DNA of 64,000 bases from Leptospira sp. WS4.C2 (GTDB taxonomy: Bacteria; Spirochaetota; Leptospiria; Leptospirales; Leptospiraceae): positions 1,508,001 through 1,572,000 of the forward strand of contig NZ_CP162139.1 of NCBI RefSeq assembly GCF_040833985.1, read 5' to 3'. Below, piece by piece: positions 52,675 through 61,797 of this stretch (its first letter is position 1; the number at the start of each line of letters is the position of its first letter). The notes beneath the pieces are model-generated. The model worked only from the letters and a program-made list of their open reading frames with translations. It did not search any database and had not been told where the DNA came from. Made by a program: the position numbers and the translations under genes.

Positions 52675-53571
52675 CTATACTTTCTCCTTAGAAAATACAA
52701 GAGATGCAGCACCTAAGGCACCTGAGAGACTCATTCCAGGACCAATTTTTAATCTATCATTTAATACAGGGAATATGGTGGACCTGATTTCTGCTTCCAA
52801 ACTTTCACCAAATAAGTCATAAGATTTTGTGATTCCACCAACAAACACAACAGCTTCTGGATTGAGTATGTGGACGGCTCCCCTAACTGCATGGGCTAAT
52901 GCCAAAGTTCCAAAATTTAGAACTTCTATGGCAAGTGGATCTTTTTCTCTCACCAAATGGAAAAATTCTTCCGCATGATTCAGTCTCCGGTTTGCTTTCT
53001 CCTGATAACGACCAAGAAACCCTCGAGTCGAAAAATAACTTTCTACACAACCACGAACCCCGCATCCACATAGGGCGCCGCCAATCACTGAAGTTGTGTG
53101 TCCGATTTCAATTCCGTTGCCGAGATATCCGGTATACAAAACACCTCGATCCACAAAACCACCACCCACACCTGTTCCAAGTGTAAGGATTAGTTGTGAT
53201 TCTGTATCTTGATAAAAACCGAAATAGGCTTCCCCTAAGGCAGCACAATTGGCATCATTTTCATACCAAACAGGAAGGGAAAATTCTTGTACCAACTCTT
53301 CTTTGATGGGAAGGTTCTTTAGTCCTTGCATATTGGCACTTGCAATCATCACCCCTCTTTCGTTGTCCAAAGGGCCAGGAGATCCCACCCCAATTCCGAA
53401 TCCATCTTTTACTAGGGGTCTGATGGTATCCTTTAAAATCTTTATAAAACTATCGTTGTCTAAGTGTTCGGGTGTGGGAGAAACAAAGGATTCGAGTTCT
53501 TTTCCGCTTTCATCGAATAAACTGGCACGGATGCTCCCTCCACCGATATCCACTCCGATGGCCCTACGCAA
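52675..53571 (-). CDS. ROK-family sugar kinase (glucokinase-like)
   Basis: A 298-residue cytoplasmic kinase. The phosphate motif GVDIGGGSIRASLF opens it, LTLGTGVGGGFV is the phosphate-2 loop, GIEIGHT and CGCGVRGCVESYFS form the zinc site (CGC-x3-GC) and NDANCAALGEAYF holds the catalytic Asp. This fits glucokinase or N-acetylmannosamine kinase-like members of the ROK family; the sugar cannot be told. The start is TTG with GGGAGA seven bases upstream; it begins three bases after the ABC ATPase stop. It is the third gene of the five-gene operon. Confidence 0.9.
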   Translation of the reverse strand: MRRAIGVDIGGGSIRASLFDESGKELESFVSPTPEHLDNDSFIKILKDTIRPLVKDGFGIGVGSPGPLDNERGVMIASANMQGLKNLPIKEELVQEFSLPVWYENDANCAALGEAYFGFYQDTESQLILTLGTGVGGGFVDRGVLYTGYLGNGIEIGHTTSVIGGALCGCGVRGCVESYFSTRGFLGRYQEKANRRLNHAEEFFHLVREKDPLAIEVLNFGTLALAHAVRGAVHILNPEAVVFVGGITKSYDLFGESLEAEIRSTIFPVLNDRLKIGPGMSLSGALGAASLVFSKEKV

Positions 53572-53574
53572 AAC

Positions 53575-54246
53575 TCATTCTCCCTTGATGACTTGGTCGA
53601 ATTTTCCGTTTTTCATTTCGTAAACGGTTTGGGCATCGAACGCAAGTTTCATATCATGTGTGACAAGGATGATGGAATGGTTTCGTTTGTTGTATTCGTT
53701 GAGTAGGAGTTGGACTAGATAACTATTTTCGGGGTCTAAGTCTCCGGACGGTTCGTCCGCGAAAAGAATGGCCGGATCGTTGATGAGGGAACGTGCGATG
53801 GCCGCTTTTTGGATTTGTCCCCCCGATAGAGTTCTTGGTAACGAATCCTGTATGTCACCTAACTTTAAATGTTCGATCAAATAATCGCATTTACGAATAT
53901 AGTCATCATTGGAAAACTTACGAGTGAATAGGGCTGGCAAAAGAATATTTTCTTTGATGGTAAGGTTTCCCACAAGTTCCGAAAACTGAAAAACAAGGCC
54001 TAGGTCGCGTGCCCGAATTTCCGCTAGTTCTTGTTTGGAAATTTGCGAGAGTTTGGTTTGGTCATAGAGTATATCCCCCTCAGTAGGAGAGAGCATTCCT
54101 GTGAGCATGGAAAGTAAAGTGGTTTTGCCGGAACCCGATGGTCCGATGATGGCAACATAATCCCCTTGGTTCACATCGAAGCTGACAGAACTTACTGCTT
54201 CGTCTTTTCCAAATCGTTTGGTGAGGTTGTGGACACGGAGTAACAT
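53575..54246 (-). CDS. LolD/MacB-type ABC transporter ATPase
   Basis: A 223-residue ATPase with Walker A GPSGSGKT (35-42), Q-loop [11 protein letters not shown], signature LSGGQ in [16 protein letters not shown], Walker B ILFADEP followed by SGDLD, and switch VTHD. This pattern belongs to the FtsE/LolD/MacB group, which works with FtsX-like permeases and uses mechanical force rather than transport. The start is the ATG at 54246, sharing one base with the stop of the permease gene upstream. The partner is the small FtsX-like gene at 54246-54854. Confidence 0.92.
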   Translation of the reverse strand: MLLRVHNLTKRFGKDEAVSSVSFDVNQGDYVAIIGPSGSGKTTLLSMLTGMLSPTEGDILYDQTKLSQISKQELAEIRARDLGLVFQFSELVGNLTIKENILLPALFTRKFSNDDYIRKCDYLIEHLKLGDIQDSLPRTLSGGQIQKAAIARSLINDPAILFADEPSGDLDPENSYLVQLLLNEYNKRNHSIILVTHDMKLAFDAQTVYEMKNGKFDQVIKGE

Positions 54247-54854
54247 TATTTTTGTCTCCGAATCGATTTGTAGGGATCTATGTAAGAACTGATTCCAATT
54301 GTGGGAACGGATACGGAAAGTCCAAGGGCGATAAAGAGAACTAGGCAAGTGAAAATGGATTTCAGTTCTTGGACAAAGCCAAAGTCTGCGGGTGGATTTA
54401 GGTTTCCTATATTGATCATGATGGCCAATAGGAAACTGGGAAGAAATAGGAAAAATAAGGACAAGGAGTGTAACCAAATACACCCGAGTCTATTTCCACC
54501 AATGGCCATCATGACACCAATGTCTCCGAGGCCGTGAAGGCAATGGAAGAAAAAGAGAGCCATCAGGGCAAGGCTTGTAGAATAAAAAAGAATCTGAGGA
54601 GATTGGTCAAAGGAAACGATACTAGTAAGGGACACTCCCGAATACAAATGGAAGTGAATCCTTATGGCGAGTAAGAAGAATGTAAAAACCAGGGCTCCGA
54701 CGAGGCCATAGGCCACCGAATAGAGTCGATCCCGAAAGAGAAGGCGAAGAGCGAATGAAATGTAGGTGAGTTGTATCACTTCCAGGACAGAATTGACGTA
54801 AGACTCTTTTTTACCAACTAAAATAGGAAAATAGGAAGTAATCGAATTTGGCAT
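54246..54854 (-). CDS. Minimal FtsX-like ABC permease
   Basis: A 202-residue inner-membrane protein. From about 32 it has [23 protein letters not shown] (TM1), TM2 near 92-108, [35 protein letters not shown] (TM3) and a last helix, ending [22 protein letters not shown]. This is the FtsX/LolC/MacB domain pattern (G-x-x-x-A-I-G, then A-P/x-x-x-x-x-x-x-D-P). The large periplasmic domain between TM1 and TM2 is absent. The gene may start at a GTG at 54779 rather than the ATG at 54854. It is the first gene of the operon and overlaps the divergent TPR-gene start by seven bases. Confidence 0.65.
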   Translation of the reverse strand: MPNSITSYFPILVGKKESYVNSVLEVIQLTYISFALRLLFRDRLYSVAYGLVGALVFTFFLLAIRIHFHLYSGVSLTSIVSFDQSPQILFYSTSLALMALFFFHCLHGLGDIGVMMAIGGNRLGCIWLHSLSLFFLFLPSFLLAIMINIGNLNPPADFGFVQELKSIFTCLVLFIALGLSVSVPTIGISSYIDPYKSIRRQK

Positions 54855-56392
54855 TTTTTATCTTTGTGGGAGCAGCAGTCATTATGCTCGGGTTTCTCTT
54901 GACCTTCATTGTCGGGCAGAGACGGGATAGTTATGCTAAGGCGCTAAGCCTCGCCACTCTGGGGAACTTTTTAGATGCTAGGGCGCTGGTTCGTGAAAAA
55001 CTCGAAGAAGACCACCAAAATCCCTATGGGCACTATGTCATGGCAAAGATCTACGCCATGGAAAATGACCCCCTAAACGAAGCCAAACACCTAGAAATCA
55101 TTAAAAAAAACAATCGGTATACGAAGGAAATCGATTCTGTGACGGTTTCTAATCGCATTGCAGATATTTACTATAACAAGGATTTTTTTGAGGAAGCCTT
55201 CTTCCATTATTTGGATACCCTCCAAGCTGACAGGTCCAATCCCATCGCCTGCCTTCGTTTGGGATTTATGGCTCTCGGACAAAAAGAATTCAAAATCGCA
55301 GAACACTTTTTCTCTCGGATCCCAGAAGAAAAAATCAACCTCTCTTCCTACTTTATCGCTCGTGGGGTAATCTCTGGTGTGACGGGTGGGGGGAAAGAAA
55401 GAGAATATTTCGAAAAAGCATACAAATTAGAAAAGTCTCCCGTTTCTGGATTTTTATACGCTCTCTCTTTGTCTCGTGAAAACAAACACAAAGATGCCGT
55501 CAAAACAGCAGTGGCAATCAGCGAACAGATAGAAGATGAATTTGTTCGTTTCACTCTCTTTCAATTTTTAATGACAGAAGCGATCCTGATGCAAAATTTT
55601 CCAGAAGCCTTAAAATATGGAAGGTTGTGTTTGGAGATGGCAAGGCTGAACGTTTGGCCAAGCGAAATCGTTGAATGTAGCATTCACTTTGCAATGATTA
55701 CAGTTTATATGGGCCGTTTGGATGATGCTTCTGAATATTTGATTGAAGCCGAAGCAGAGAGATTAGATGATCCCGATGTGGTAGCCCTCGCTAATTTAAA
55801 ATACCGATTGGAACGGGGAACAGGAACTGTAGAATCTTTAACCCATGAATATGATCTAACGCGAGAATTAAATTTACTGTCTGTCAATTTATTCCCAAAC
55901 TCTAGATACTTTGAATTGAGTGGGATGCGTTCTTCCAAACCATTTAATATCAAAGGTATGGTCGATGACGGTGGAAAGAAACTAACTTCAAAATTAGATA
56001 TGTTAGGTTTGGATAAATTCGAAAAGTTCATTAGTCTTCCTGGAACCAATTTTAAAAACCAAGCCACTCGAATGGTGATGAGTATGGGCTACCGAGTGAC
56101 TAAAGAAATATCCAATCCAGAAGGGGACGGTGTGAATTTACTAGCATCTTCTAAAGAAGATGTCAATAAACGAGCGCTCTTTCGTGTTCGCAAATGGAAG
56201 GATGCCAAAGTATCGGATGTATTTTTACGAGACATGACAAACCAAATGGAAGAGTTGGGTGCCACTAGGGGTTATGTCATTGGTAATTTTGATGTGACTG
56301 AAGGTGGAAAAAAAATCATCGCTGCCAGTAATGGAGCTCTTGAGATGTATAGTGGGGATTTGTTTGAGGATTTACTCAACAAAACAATGTAA
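54848..56392 (+). CDS. Membrane-anchored TPR protein with degenerate Mrr-like nuclease domain
   Basis: A 514-residue protein: a single N-terminal anchor (about 3-22), a helical region with several TPR-like repeats (about 28-320), and a C-terminal domain (about 388-512) that follows the Mrr_cat pattern: DKFEKFISLPGT, TRMVMSMGYRVTKE, GDGVNLLA (D427), ALFRVRKW (R446/R448), GATRGYVIGNFDVTEGGKK and MYSGDLFEDLL. In Mrr the third element is Q-x-K; here it is R-x-R, so the nuclease is probably inactive. The start is TTG, and AGGAAG lies upstream inside the divergent permease gene. The role is unknown. Confidence 0.7.
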   Translation: MAFFIFVGAAVIMLGFLLTFIVGQRRDSYAKALSLATLGNFLDARALVREKLEEDHQNPYGHYVMAKIYAMENDPLNEAKHLEIIKKNNRYTKEIDSVTVSNRIADIYYNKDFFEEAFFHYLDTLQADRSNPIACLRLGFMALGQKEFKIAEHFFSRIPEEKINLSSYFIARGVISGVTGGGKEREYFEKAYKLEKSPVSGFLYALSLSRENKHKDAVKTAVAISEQIEDEFVRFTLFQFLMTEAILMQNFPEALKYGRLCLEMARLNVWPSEIVECSIHFAMITVYMGRLDDASEYLIEAEAERLDDPDVVALANLKYRLERGTGTVESLTHEYDLTRELNLLSVNLFPNSRYFELSGMRSSKPFNIKGMVDDGGKKLTSKLDMLGLDKFEKFISLPGTNFKNQATRMVMSMGYRVTKEISNPEGDGVNLLASSKEDVNKRALFRVRKWKDAKVSDVFLRDMTNQMEELGATRGYVIGNFDVTEGGKKIIAASNGALEMYSGDLFEDLLNKTM

Positions 56393-56991
56393 TGCACCTG
56401 CAACTCAAACTTCTCTCGTTTTTTATTATTTGTTTCTCTTTTAGTTTTAGTTGTCAACTCGTCCAAAAGGAAGTGCATTCCGCAGACGGGATTTCTCTTT
56501 CCGAAAAAAATGCCAAAGAAATAGGATGTCCTATCCCTTTATCAATTGGAACTGTTTATGGAACTGCCCTTTCTAAATTTGACCAGACTTATCTCTTGAG
56601 TGTTATCAAAGTGTTACTTGGAGACCTTTGTGCAGGCTCCTTTTTGCACCTTCCCTCTCTCATTCATCCAGAAAAAGGTTTGTATGTAGATGCTAAAGGG
56701 TATTGGACTTATAGAGAAGTAGAACAAGACCTCTCAGATCCCTACGGATACTTTCAAGTCTACTATTTTGACTCTAAAAAATTGGATAAGAAGAAGGGTA
56801 GCGTCGGCAATCTTACCGTTCGTGATGTTTTCCTTTCAGCAAAAGAAGTAGCGGTCGATCTTTATGTTGGCTCTAGCGAAGAAATAGAAGTTAAGTTTCG
56901 GTTTGCAGAAAATCCAAAATTAGAAAGATATTTGATCAATCCTAGTTTTATCAAGGCAGAGGGGAAGTGGTATCTCCTTCGAATGTTTTGA
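56392..56991 (+). CDS. Lipoprotein with unknown domain
   Basis: A 199-residue predicted lipoprotein: signal MHLQLKLLSFFIICFSFS, lipobox FSFSC, Cys about 21. The mature part has two more cysteines (IGCPIP, DLCAG) and ends in mixed beta segments (VAVDLYVGSSEEIEVKFRFAEN). No family recognised. Its ATG shares one base with the stop of the TPR-Mrr-like gene (TAATG), so the two are coupled. This argues for a shared job at the inner-membrane or periplasm face. Confidence 0.68.
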   Translation: MHLQLKLLSFFIICFSFSFSCQLVQKEVHSADGISLSEKNAKEIGCPIPLSIGTVYGTALSKFDQTYLLSVIKVLLGDLCAGSFLHLPSLIHPEKGLYVDAKGYWTYREVEQDLSDPYGYFQVYYFDSKKLDKKKGSVGNLTVRDVFLSAKEVAVDLYVGSSEEIEVKFRFAENPKLERYLINPSFIKAEGKWYLLRMF

Positions 56992-56996
56992 GCAAC

Positions 56997-57593
56997 TTAA
57001 TTTCCCGTAATCACCTGTTTTACGATTTCAGAAGCCGTGTAACCAGGGTTTAGTTTTTTTGCATCTGCTACTTGTTTGGTGGCAGTTCTTTCATCAAAAC
57101 CTAATTGGATGAGGGCAAGGGTTGCCAAATCACTTTCTTTATCTCCTGAATCTGTTTTGGTCGATTCATCATTTAGAAACATTTCCAATTTTTTTAAGTT
57201 TTGTTTGATTTCAAAAAGGATTTTTTCGGATGTTTTTCCTTTGACTTTGGGAATTTTTTCCAAAGTTTTGCGGTCATCTTCTTTTGCAATTTTGTATAAA
57301 TCATCTGCATGGAAAAAGGATAGGATTTTGAGTGCAGTGAGTTCTCCAATTCCATGTAAAGATTTTATGAGTTGGAAAAGTTCTCTATCTTTTCTTGTTG
57401 AAAATCCAAAGAGGCGTTCGCCTCTGTCTGTGATGGAATGAAAGATATGTAGAAAAATCTCTTCTTTCATTTTGTCTTTGCATTCTAAATGCAAAGGAAA
57501 GGGAATATGCACTTCATAACCGACACCCGCCACATCAATGACAAGATGGTCCATTTCTAGTTGAATCAATTTTCCACGTAAACTTGCAATCAT
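56997..57593 (-). CDS. ruvA: Holliday junction branch migration protein RuvA
   Basis: RuvA binds Holliday junctions as a tetramer and loads RuvB for branch migration. It has 198 residues from the ATG at 57593 (MIASLRGKLIQLEMDH); a TTG at 57614 is a weak alternative. The N-terminal OB-fold holds VIDVAGVGYEVHIP; the helix-hairpin-helix pair follows at FQLIKSLHGIGELTALKIL and TLEKIPKVKGKTSEKILFEIK; the C-terminal domain DLATLALIQLGFDERTATKQV binds RuvB. ruvB and ruvC are not in the window. It converges with the lipoprotein gene with five bases between stops. Confidence 0.95.
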   Translation of the reverse strand: MIASLRGKLIQLEMDHLVIDVAGVGYEVHIPFPLHLECKDKMKEEIFLHIFHSITDRGERLFGFSTRKDRELFQLIKSLHGIGELTALKILSFFHADDLYKIAKEDDRKTLEKIPKVKGKTSEKILFEIKQNLKKLEMFLNDESTKTDSGDKESDLATLALIQLGFDERTATKQVADAKKLNPGYTASEIVKQVITGN

Positions 57594-57749
57594 CCTTTTT
57601 AGTTCCGCTTCCAATGTTTAGGATCCCATCCGTTTGGCGAGAACTCTTTTGTTTGGCCGATTATTATATCACTTACGTCCTTCGATTCCTGAGTATTAAA
57701 AAAAGAAAAGGAGGTTGTCATTTTCAATCTATTTCATAAAACCAAATAA

Positions 57750-59624
57750 GTGAAACGAATTCGAATATCGAAACATCCTGCTCTGGCATTGTATCTTACT
57801 TTGGCCGACCTTTTTAAAAATTTACCGCATACCGTTCTTCGTGAAATGAAAGAAAATACCGTTCGGGAATTTTTAGCAGGGGGCGAGGTTCTATTTGAGG
57901 AAAACTCAGAGGGAAGTGATTTATATATTCTTGCAGCAGGAAAACTTCGGTATGAAAAAAGAAATTCTGATGGCGCTGTCCTTGATGTTGGAGAATTTAA
58001 GCGGCTTGATATCATAGGTGAACTTAGTTTATTTACCGGAGAAAAACGATCCGCAACAGTTAAGGCAATCCGCGACTCCGAGCTCATTAGAGTTCCAAGA
58101 GAAGTGGCTCTATCCATTCTTCTTAAATACCCAGATAGTCTTTTACAAATCACCAAAATCATTGCAGAGCGTTTGGCACATGCAAAAACAGATAACAAGG
58201 GATTTATTCCTGTTTCCAAAACTTTTTCTCTTCTTAGTTCCCTTTCTAAAGAATCACTTGATGAAATTATTCATAAAATTGGCTTAGTTTTTCTTCGGTA
58301 TGGTTCTTTTTGTGTTGTTGATGAAAAGATGTTTCTCGAAAGAACGAGCGAATTGCAATCGTTAGATGAAGTGGAAAGGGAACCTTGGATCATTCGTTTC
58401 TTTTCTCAACTAGAGGCAGAATTTGATTATGTATTTTATATATTAGAAGATGGAAAGACTGTTACGTCTTGGATGGAAAGGGCTTTGCGCCAGTCAGATT
58501 CTATTTTATTCATAAAAGATGCGAATGAAGATCCAAATTGTATTCATTTAGAAACTCTTATGGATCAAAAACAATTTAAGAATAGAACCCAAATTTTGGT
58601 TCTTGTCCAACCAAATCCAGTTGAAGTAGTTCCGGGAACCATTAGGCATTTACAAAAGAGAAAATTCAGCCGGCATTTTCATGTTCATTTTGATAGGCTT
58701 GACACTTGGGAAAGGTTGGGACGCGGTCTACTTGGAAAATCGATAGGCCTTGCGCTCGGCGGCGGTGGTGCGAAAGGTTTTGCACATTTAGGAGTCCTCT
58801 CTGCTTTAGAAGAAAACAAAATCCCCATTGATATGGTTTCTGGTACTAGCGCTGGATCTATATTTGCAGCCCTCATTGCTATGGGTGAAACAAGTAAAGG
58901 GAGTAAAGAGAAGGCAAAAGCCTTATGGGTAACAAAAGATCTGTTAAACGAATATACTGTTCCTGTTTTGTCGCTGACCACTGGGAAAAAATATACAGAG
59001 GCCATTCGTCAATTTTTTGGGTCAATACAAATCGAAGACTTATGGATTCCTTACTTTGCGATTTCAACGGATTTATCTCATTCAGAAATTCACGTTCATG
59101 ATAGAGGGGATTTGTGGAAAGCCATTCGAGCCAGTACTTCAATCCCAGGTGTAGTTCCACCTTTTATAGACGATGGAGTGGTTTATGTGGATGGGGGAGT
59201 TTTAGACAATGTTCCTGGGATTACATTAAAAGAACGGGGTGTCGGAAAAGTAATCTCAGTGGATGTCTTCGGTGACATTTATCCTGACCAAGACAAAGAG
59301 CTTTCTAGTTATTTTGACAAATCCAATCCAGGGGTGATGACAAATCCTTTAACCCAAATTACTAACCTAATTAATTTTAATGAAATCCTAAGGCCAAAGT
59401 TTCCACCTATTGGCGATATCATTATTCGCTCCATCCTTGCGTCCAGTAGAGATCGTATTCGCCAAACAGAGAAAATATCAGATTTGTTTTTACAAATTCC
59501 TACAAATAACTTTGGTCTTCTGGATTGGTTTGCCTATGAACGATTGATTGAATTGGGTTATGTTTCCTCTATTGATAAAATCATACGTAACCGAGAGAAA
59601 TTTACAAATCCTACTTTACAATAG
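57750..59624 (+). CDS. NTE/RssA-type patatin-like phospholipase with cyclic-nucleotide-binding domain
   Basis: A 624-residue protein with an N-terminal cNMP-binding domain (about 15-135; DLYILAAGKLRYEK, IIGELSLFTGEKRSATVKA), a middle region (about 150-320) with an NTE-type receptor-like fold, and a patatin domain (about 325-520): oxyanion GLALGGGGAKGFAHLG, nucleophile S367 in GTSAGS, and D481 in VDGGVLDN. It is a likely lysophospholipase regulated by cAMP or a similar nucleotide. It starts with GTG directly after an in-frame TAA at 57747-57749 and has no ribosome site close by; a strong GGAGG stands 36 bases upstream. NlpC and patatin genes follow on the same strand. Confidence 0.9.
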   Translation: MKRIRISKHPALALYLTLADLFKNLPHTVLREMKENTVREFLAGGEVLFEENSEGSDLYILAAGKLRYEKRNSDGAVLDVGEFKRLDIIGELSLFTGEKRSATVKAIRDSELIRVPREVALSILLKYPDSLLQITKIIAERLAHAKTDNKGFIPVSKTFSLLSSLSKESLDEIIHKIGLVFLRYGSFCVVDEKMFLERTSELQSLDEVEREPWIIRFFSQLEAEFDYVFYILEDGKTVTSWMERALRQSDSILFIKDANEDPNCIHLETLMDQKQFKNRTQILVLVQPNPVEVVPGTIRHLQKRKFSRHFHVHFDRLDTWERLGRGLLGKSIGLALGGGGAKGFAHLGVLSALEENKIPIDMVSGTSAGSIFAALIAMGETSKGSKEKAKALWVTKDLLNEYTVPVLSLTTGKKYTEAIRQFFGSIQIEDLWIPYFAISTDLSHSEIHVHDRGDLWKAIRASTSIPGVVPPFIDDGVVYVDGGVLDNVPGITLKERGVGKVISVDVFGDIYPDQDKELSSYFDKSNPGVMTNPLTQITNLINFNEILRPKFPPIGDIIIRSILASSRDRIRQTEKISDLFLQIPTNNFGLLDWFAYERLIELGYVSSIDKIIRNREKFTNPTLQ

Positions 59625-59648
59625 AAACGATCGGCTATCATACAAAGT

Positions 59649-60896
59649 ATGTTTGTCTTTCGAATGTTTTCTTTGCCATTGGTAGTTTTTTATATCTTAT
59701 TACTTGTTGGAAATTCCCTTTCTGCACAAAATTTGGATTCGTTAGTTGAGTCTGTGTATAATAAACAAGAATCCCTTCTGATCCGAAATGAAATTCGAAA
59801 AAGATTGGGCGACCGTGCAAATGATTCTGGTGTTAAAGAAATTGTAAAATCTTTACGAGTATGGGCTGCTTTTGAGTCGATGCCAGCGCAAGAATTTGCA
59901 CAAGAAGTAGAACGATTTGTTTTCCTTTCTGATTATGGATTTACTTGGGAAGAAACTGAAGAATTAATCCCATATTTCATTACAACAAAACCTAACAAAA
60001 AAGACATTCCCTATTTAGGTAAGTTCTTTAAGGAAATGACCTCCTCAAAACTTCCAGACGAAACAGTTTCAGAAATTCTAAGGATTGCTAAATCAAAACA
60101 ATGGAGTGGTGCCTCGGTTTTTGTAGCGGGCCGTTTGGTTGTCCTCTCTCGAAAAAAGGAAGAAAACCCAAATACCACTCTGAAACATTTGGAATCCATA
60201 TTACCAAAACAAATTCAAAACCTAACAGAAGAGAAACGGGTAAAATTTTTTAACGATTGGTTTGTTAGCGAAACTCAGAAGATAGATGAAAAATATTGGG
60301 AAACAGTAAAAACAGATACCATTTCATTATTGGCACCTGCAACACCTAAAGAGAATTTTGAAAAATCAGAAAGACGCACTGAAATTATCTGGAATGAACA
60401 AGGAGATTGGGTAACCAAGGAAAGGCCCAAATTAGATCCTAACTTAATTTTTTTGGAGGAACAGAGTGTTCTTTCATCCTCAGTTAGTGGAGAAAAAGAA
60501 AAACGTAAGTTAGTTGATCCTGTGGGCAGGCAATGGATTGGAACTCCCTATCTTTATGGTGGTTATTCTAAACGTGGAGTTGATTGTTCTGGTCTTACAA
60601 AGTCAATCCTTACCGATCCAAAGATTGGAATGAATGAACGAATGATTCCAAGGTCCGCAAGGGACCAAGCTCAAATTGGGAAGTCTGTTCCTAGAGAAAA
60701 ACAACAGATGGGAAATTTAGTATTTTTTTCTGCTTCTTCAAACACTAGTAAAATTACTCATGTCGGAATGCTTTTAGACAACGGAAATTTTATCCATGCA
60801 TCCACCAGCCGCGGTGTTGTCATTCAGTCATTAAACGAAAAATGGTGGAAAGAAAGGTATGTGACGGGTCGAGATATTTTTACAGGGGGAAATTAG
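59649..60896 (+). CDS. Exported NlpC/P60 peptidoglycan endopeptidase
   Basis: A 415-residue protein with a signal peptide (cleavage after LSAQ, about 26), a long helical region of unknown fold (about 30-285) and a C-terminal NlpC/P60 domain (about 288-410). The catalytic set is visible: C313 in RGVDCSGL, H371 in ITHVGMLL and H383 in FIHAS. It probably cuts the L-Ala/D-Glu-meso-DAP or related link in cell-wall peptides. The gene lies 24 bases after the NTE-type gene and one base before the second patatin gene, so all three likely form one transcript. Confidence 0.9.
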   Translation: MFVFRMFSLPLVVFYILLLVGNSLSAQNLDSLVESVYNKQESLLIRNEIRKRLGDRANDSGVKEIVKSLRVWAAFESMPAQEFAQEVERFVFLSDYGFTWEETEELIPYFITTKPNKKDIPYLGKFFKEMTSSKLPDETVSEILRIAKSKQWSGASVFVAGRLVVLSRKKEENPNTTLKHLESILPKQIQNLTEEKRVKFFNDWFVSETQKIDEKYWETVKTDTISLLAPATPKENFEKSERRTEIIWNEQGDWVTKERPKLDPNLIFLEEQSVLSSSVSGEKEKRKLVDPVGRQWIGTPYLYGGYSKRGVDCSGLTKSILTDPKIGMNERMIPRSARDQAQIGKSVPREKQQMGNLVFFSASSNTSKITHVGMLLDNGNFIHASTSRGVVIQSLNEKWWKERYVTGRDIFTGGN

Positions 60897-60897
60897 T

Positions 60898-61797
60898 ATG
60901 GGTAAAAAAAGAGCACTGGTCTTATCGGGGGGAGGAGCCAGAGGTGCCTACCAAGCAGGTGTTTTGCGGTATTTAGAAGAGATCCATTGGAAACCGGATA
61001 TCATTTGTGGTACGTCCGTTGGCGCTATCAACGCTTGTGCAATTGGTTCTGGAATGAATTCAAGTAGGTTATCGAACCTGTGGTTAAAACTCAATCAAAA
61101 AAATATCATGCGTTATTCGATATGGAATATGTTAAAGGGACTTTTCCGAAAGAAATACTATCCACTCGTTGAAACCTATCCTTTAAAGAAATTCATTCAT
61201 GAAAATTTAGATTTTACGACGCTTAATGAATCCAAAACAAAAGTCATCATCTCTGCCGTTAACATTTTGACTTCAGAGTTGAAGTTCTTTGAAAACCCTA
61301 ATTTACAAATCGAACATATTTTAGCTTCTTCTGCCATTCCCATGGTATTCCCTTGGCAGATCATTGATGGAGAACCTTATTGGGATGGTGGGGTGATGGC
61401 AAATACTCCTATCCTTCCTGCTCTGACTCACGAAGCATCAGAAATTGTTGTGGTCCTGCTTTCTCCGGTGGGTGGAACTCCGATGATGGAAGCTCCTGAA
61501 ACAAAAGACGAGGCCTTAGAACGATTGTTTGAATTGTATCTTCTTGGTTCTTACAGAAGTGTAGAACAAGGATTGGAATATAGAAAGTCTGTCATGAAAG
61601 GACTCACACCGATTGAAAATTTTTTCTTAGGTCTACGAACTCAATTTAATCAGGCAAAGATCTCGGTGATTGCTCCTAAACAAATGTTAGGTTTAGGAAG
61701 TATATTAAATTTCAAAAAGGACCAGGCTGAGATCCTTTTGAAACAGGGATATGATGATGCCAAAGAATTCTTTACACTCAAAACAAAGTCAAAATAG
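60898..61797 (+). CDS. Patatin-like phospholipase (RssA-like)
   Basis: A 299-residue patatin without extra sensory domain. ALVLSGGGARGAYQAGVL is the oxyanion/glycine-rich part, S40 in CGTSVGAIN the nucleophile, and D163 in YWDGGVMANT the second half of the dyad; the ASSAIPMVFPWQIIDG segment before it is the family's fold signature. Probable lysophospholipase or acyl hydrolase, cytoplasmic. It lacks a signal peptide. It begins one base after the NlpC stop codon, and its 3' end overlaps the convergent kinase gene by nine bases. Confidence 0.9.
   Translation: MGKKRALVLSGGGARGAYQAGVLRYLEEIHWKPDIICGTSVGAINACAIGSGMNSSRLSNLWLKLNQKNIMRYSIWNMLKGLFRKKYYPLVETYPLKKFIHENLDFTTLNESKTKVIISAVNILTSELKFFENPNLQIEHILASSAIPMVFPWQIIDGEPYWDGGVMANTPILPALTHEASEIVVVLLSPVGGTPMMEAPETKDEALERLFELYLLGSYRSVEQGLEYRKSVMKGLTPIENFFLGLRTQFNQAKISVIAPKQMLGLGSILNFKKDQAEILLKQGYDDAKEFFTLKTKSK

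Noticed and set aside
54247..54483. N-terminal extension of the ABC ATPase
   Set aside because: The family begins near [12 protein letters not shown]; the extension lies over the permease gene in another frame.
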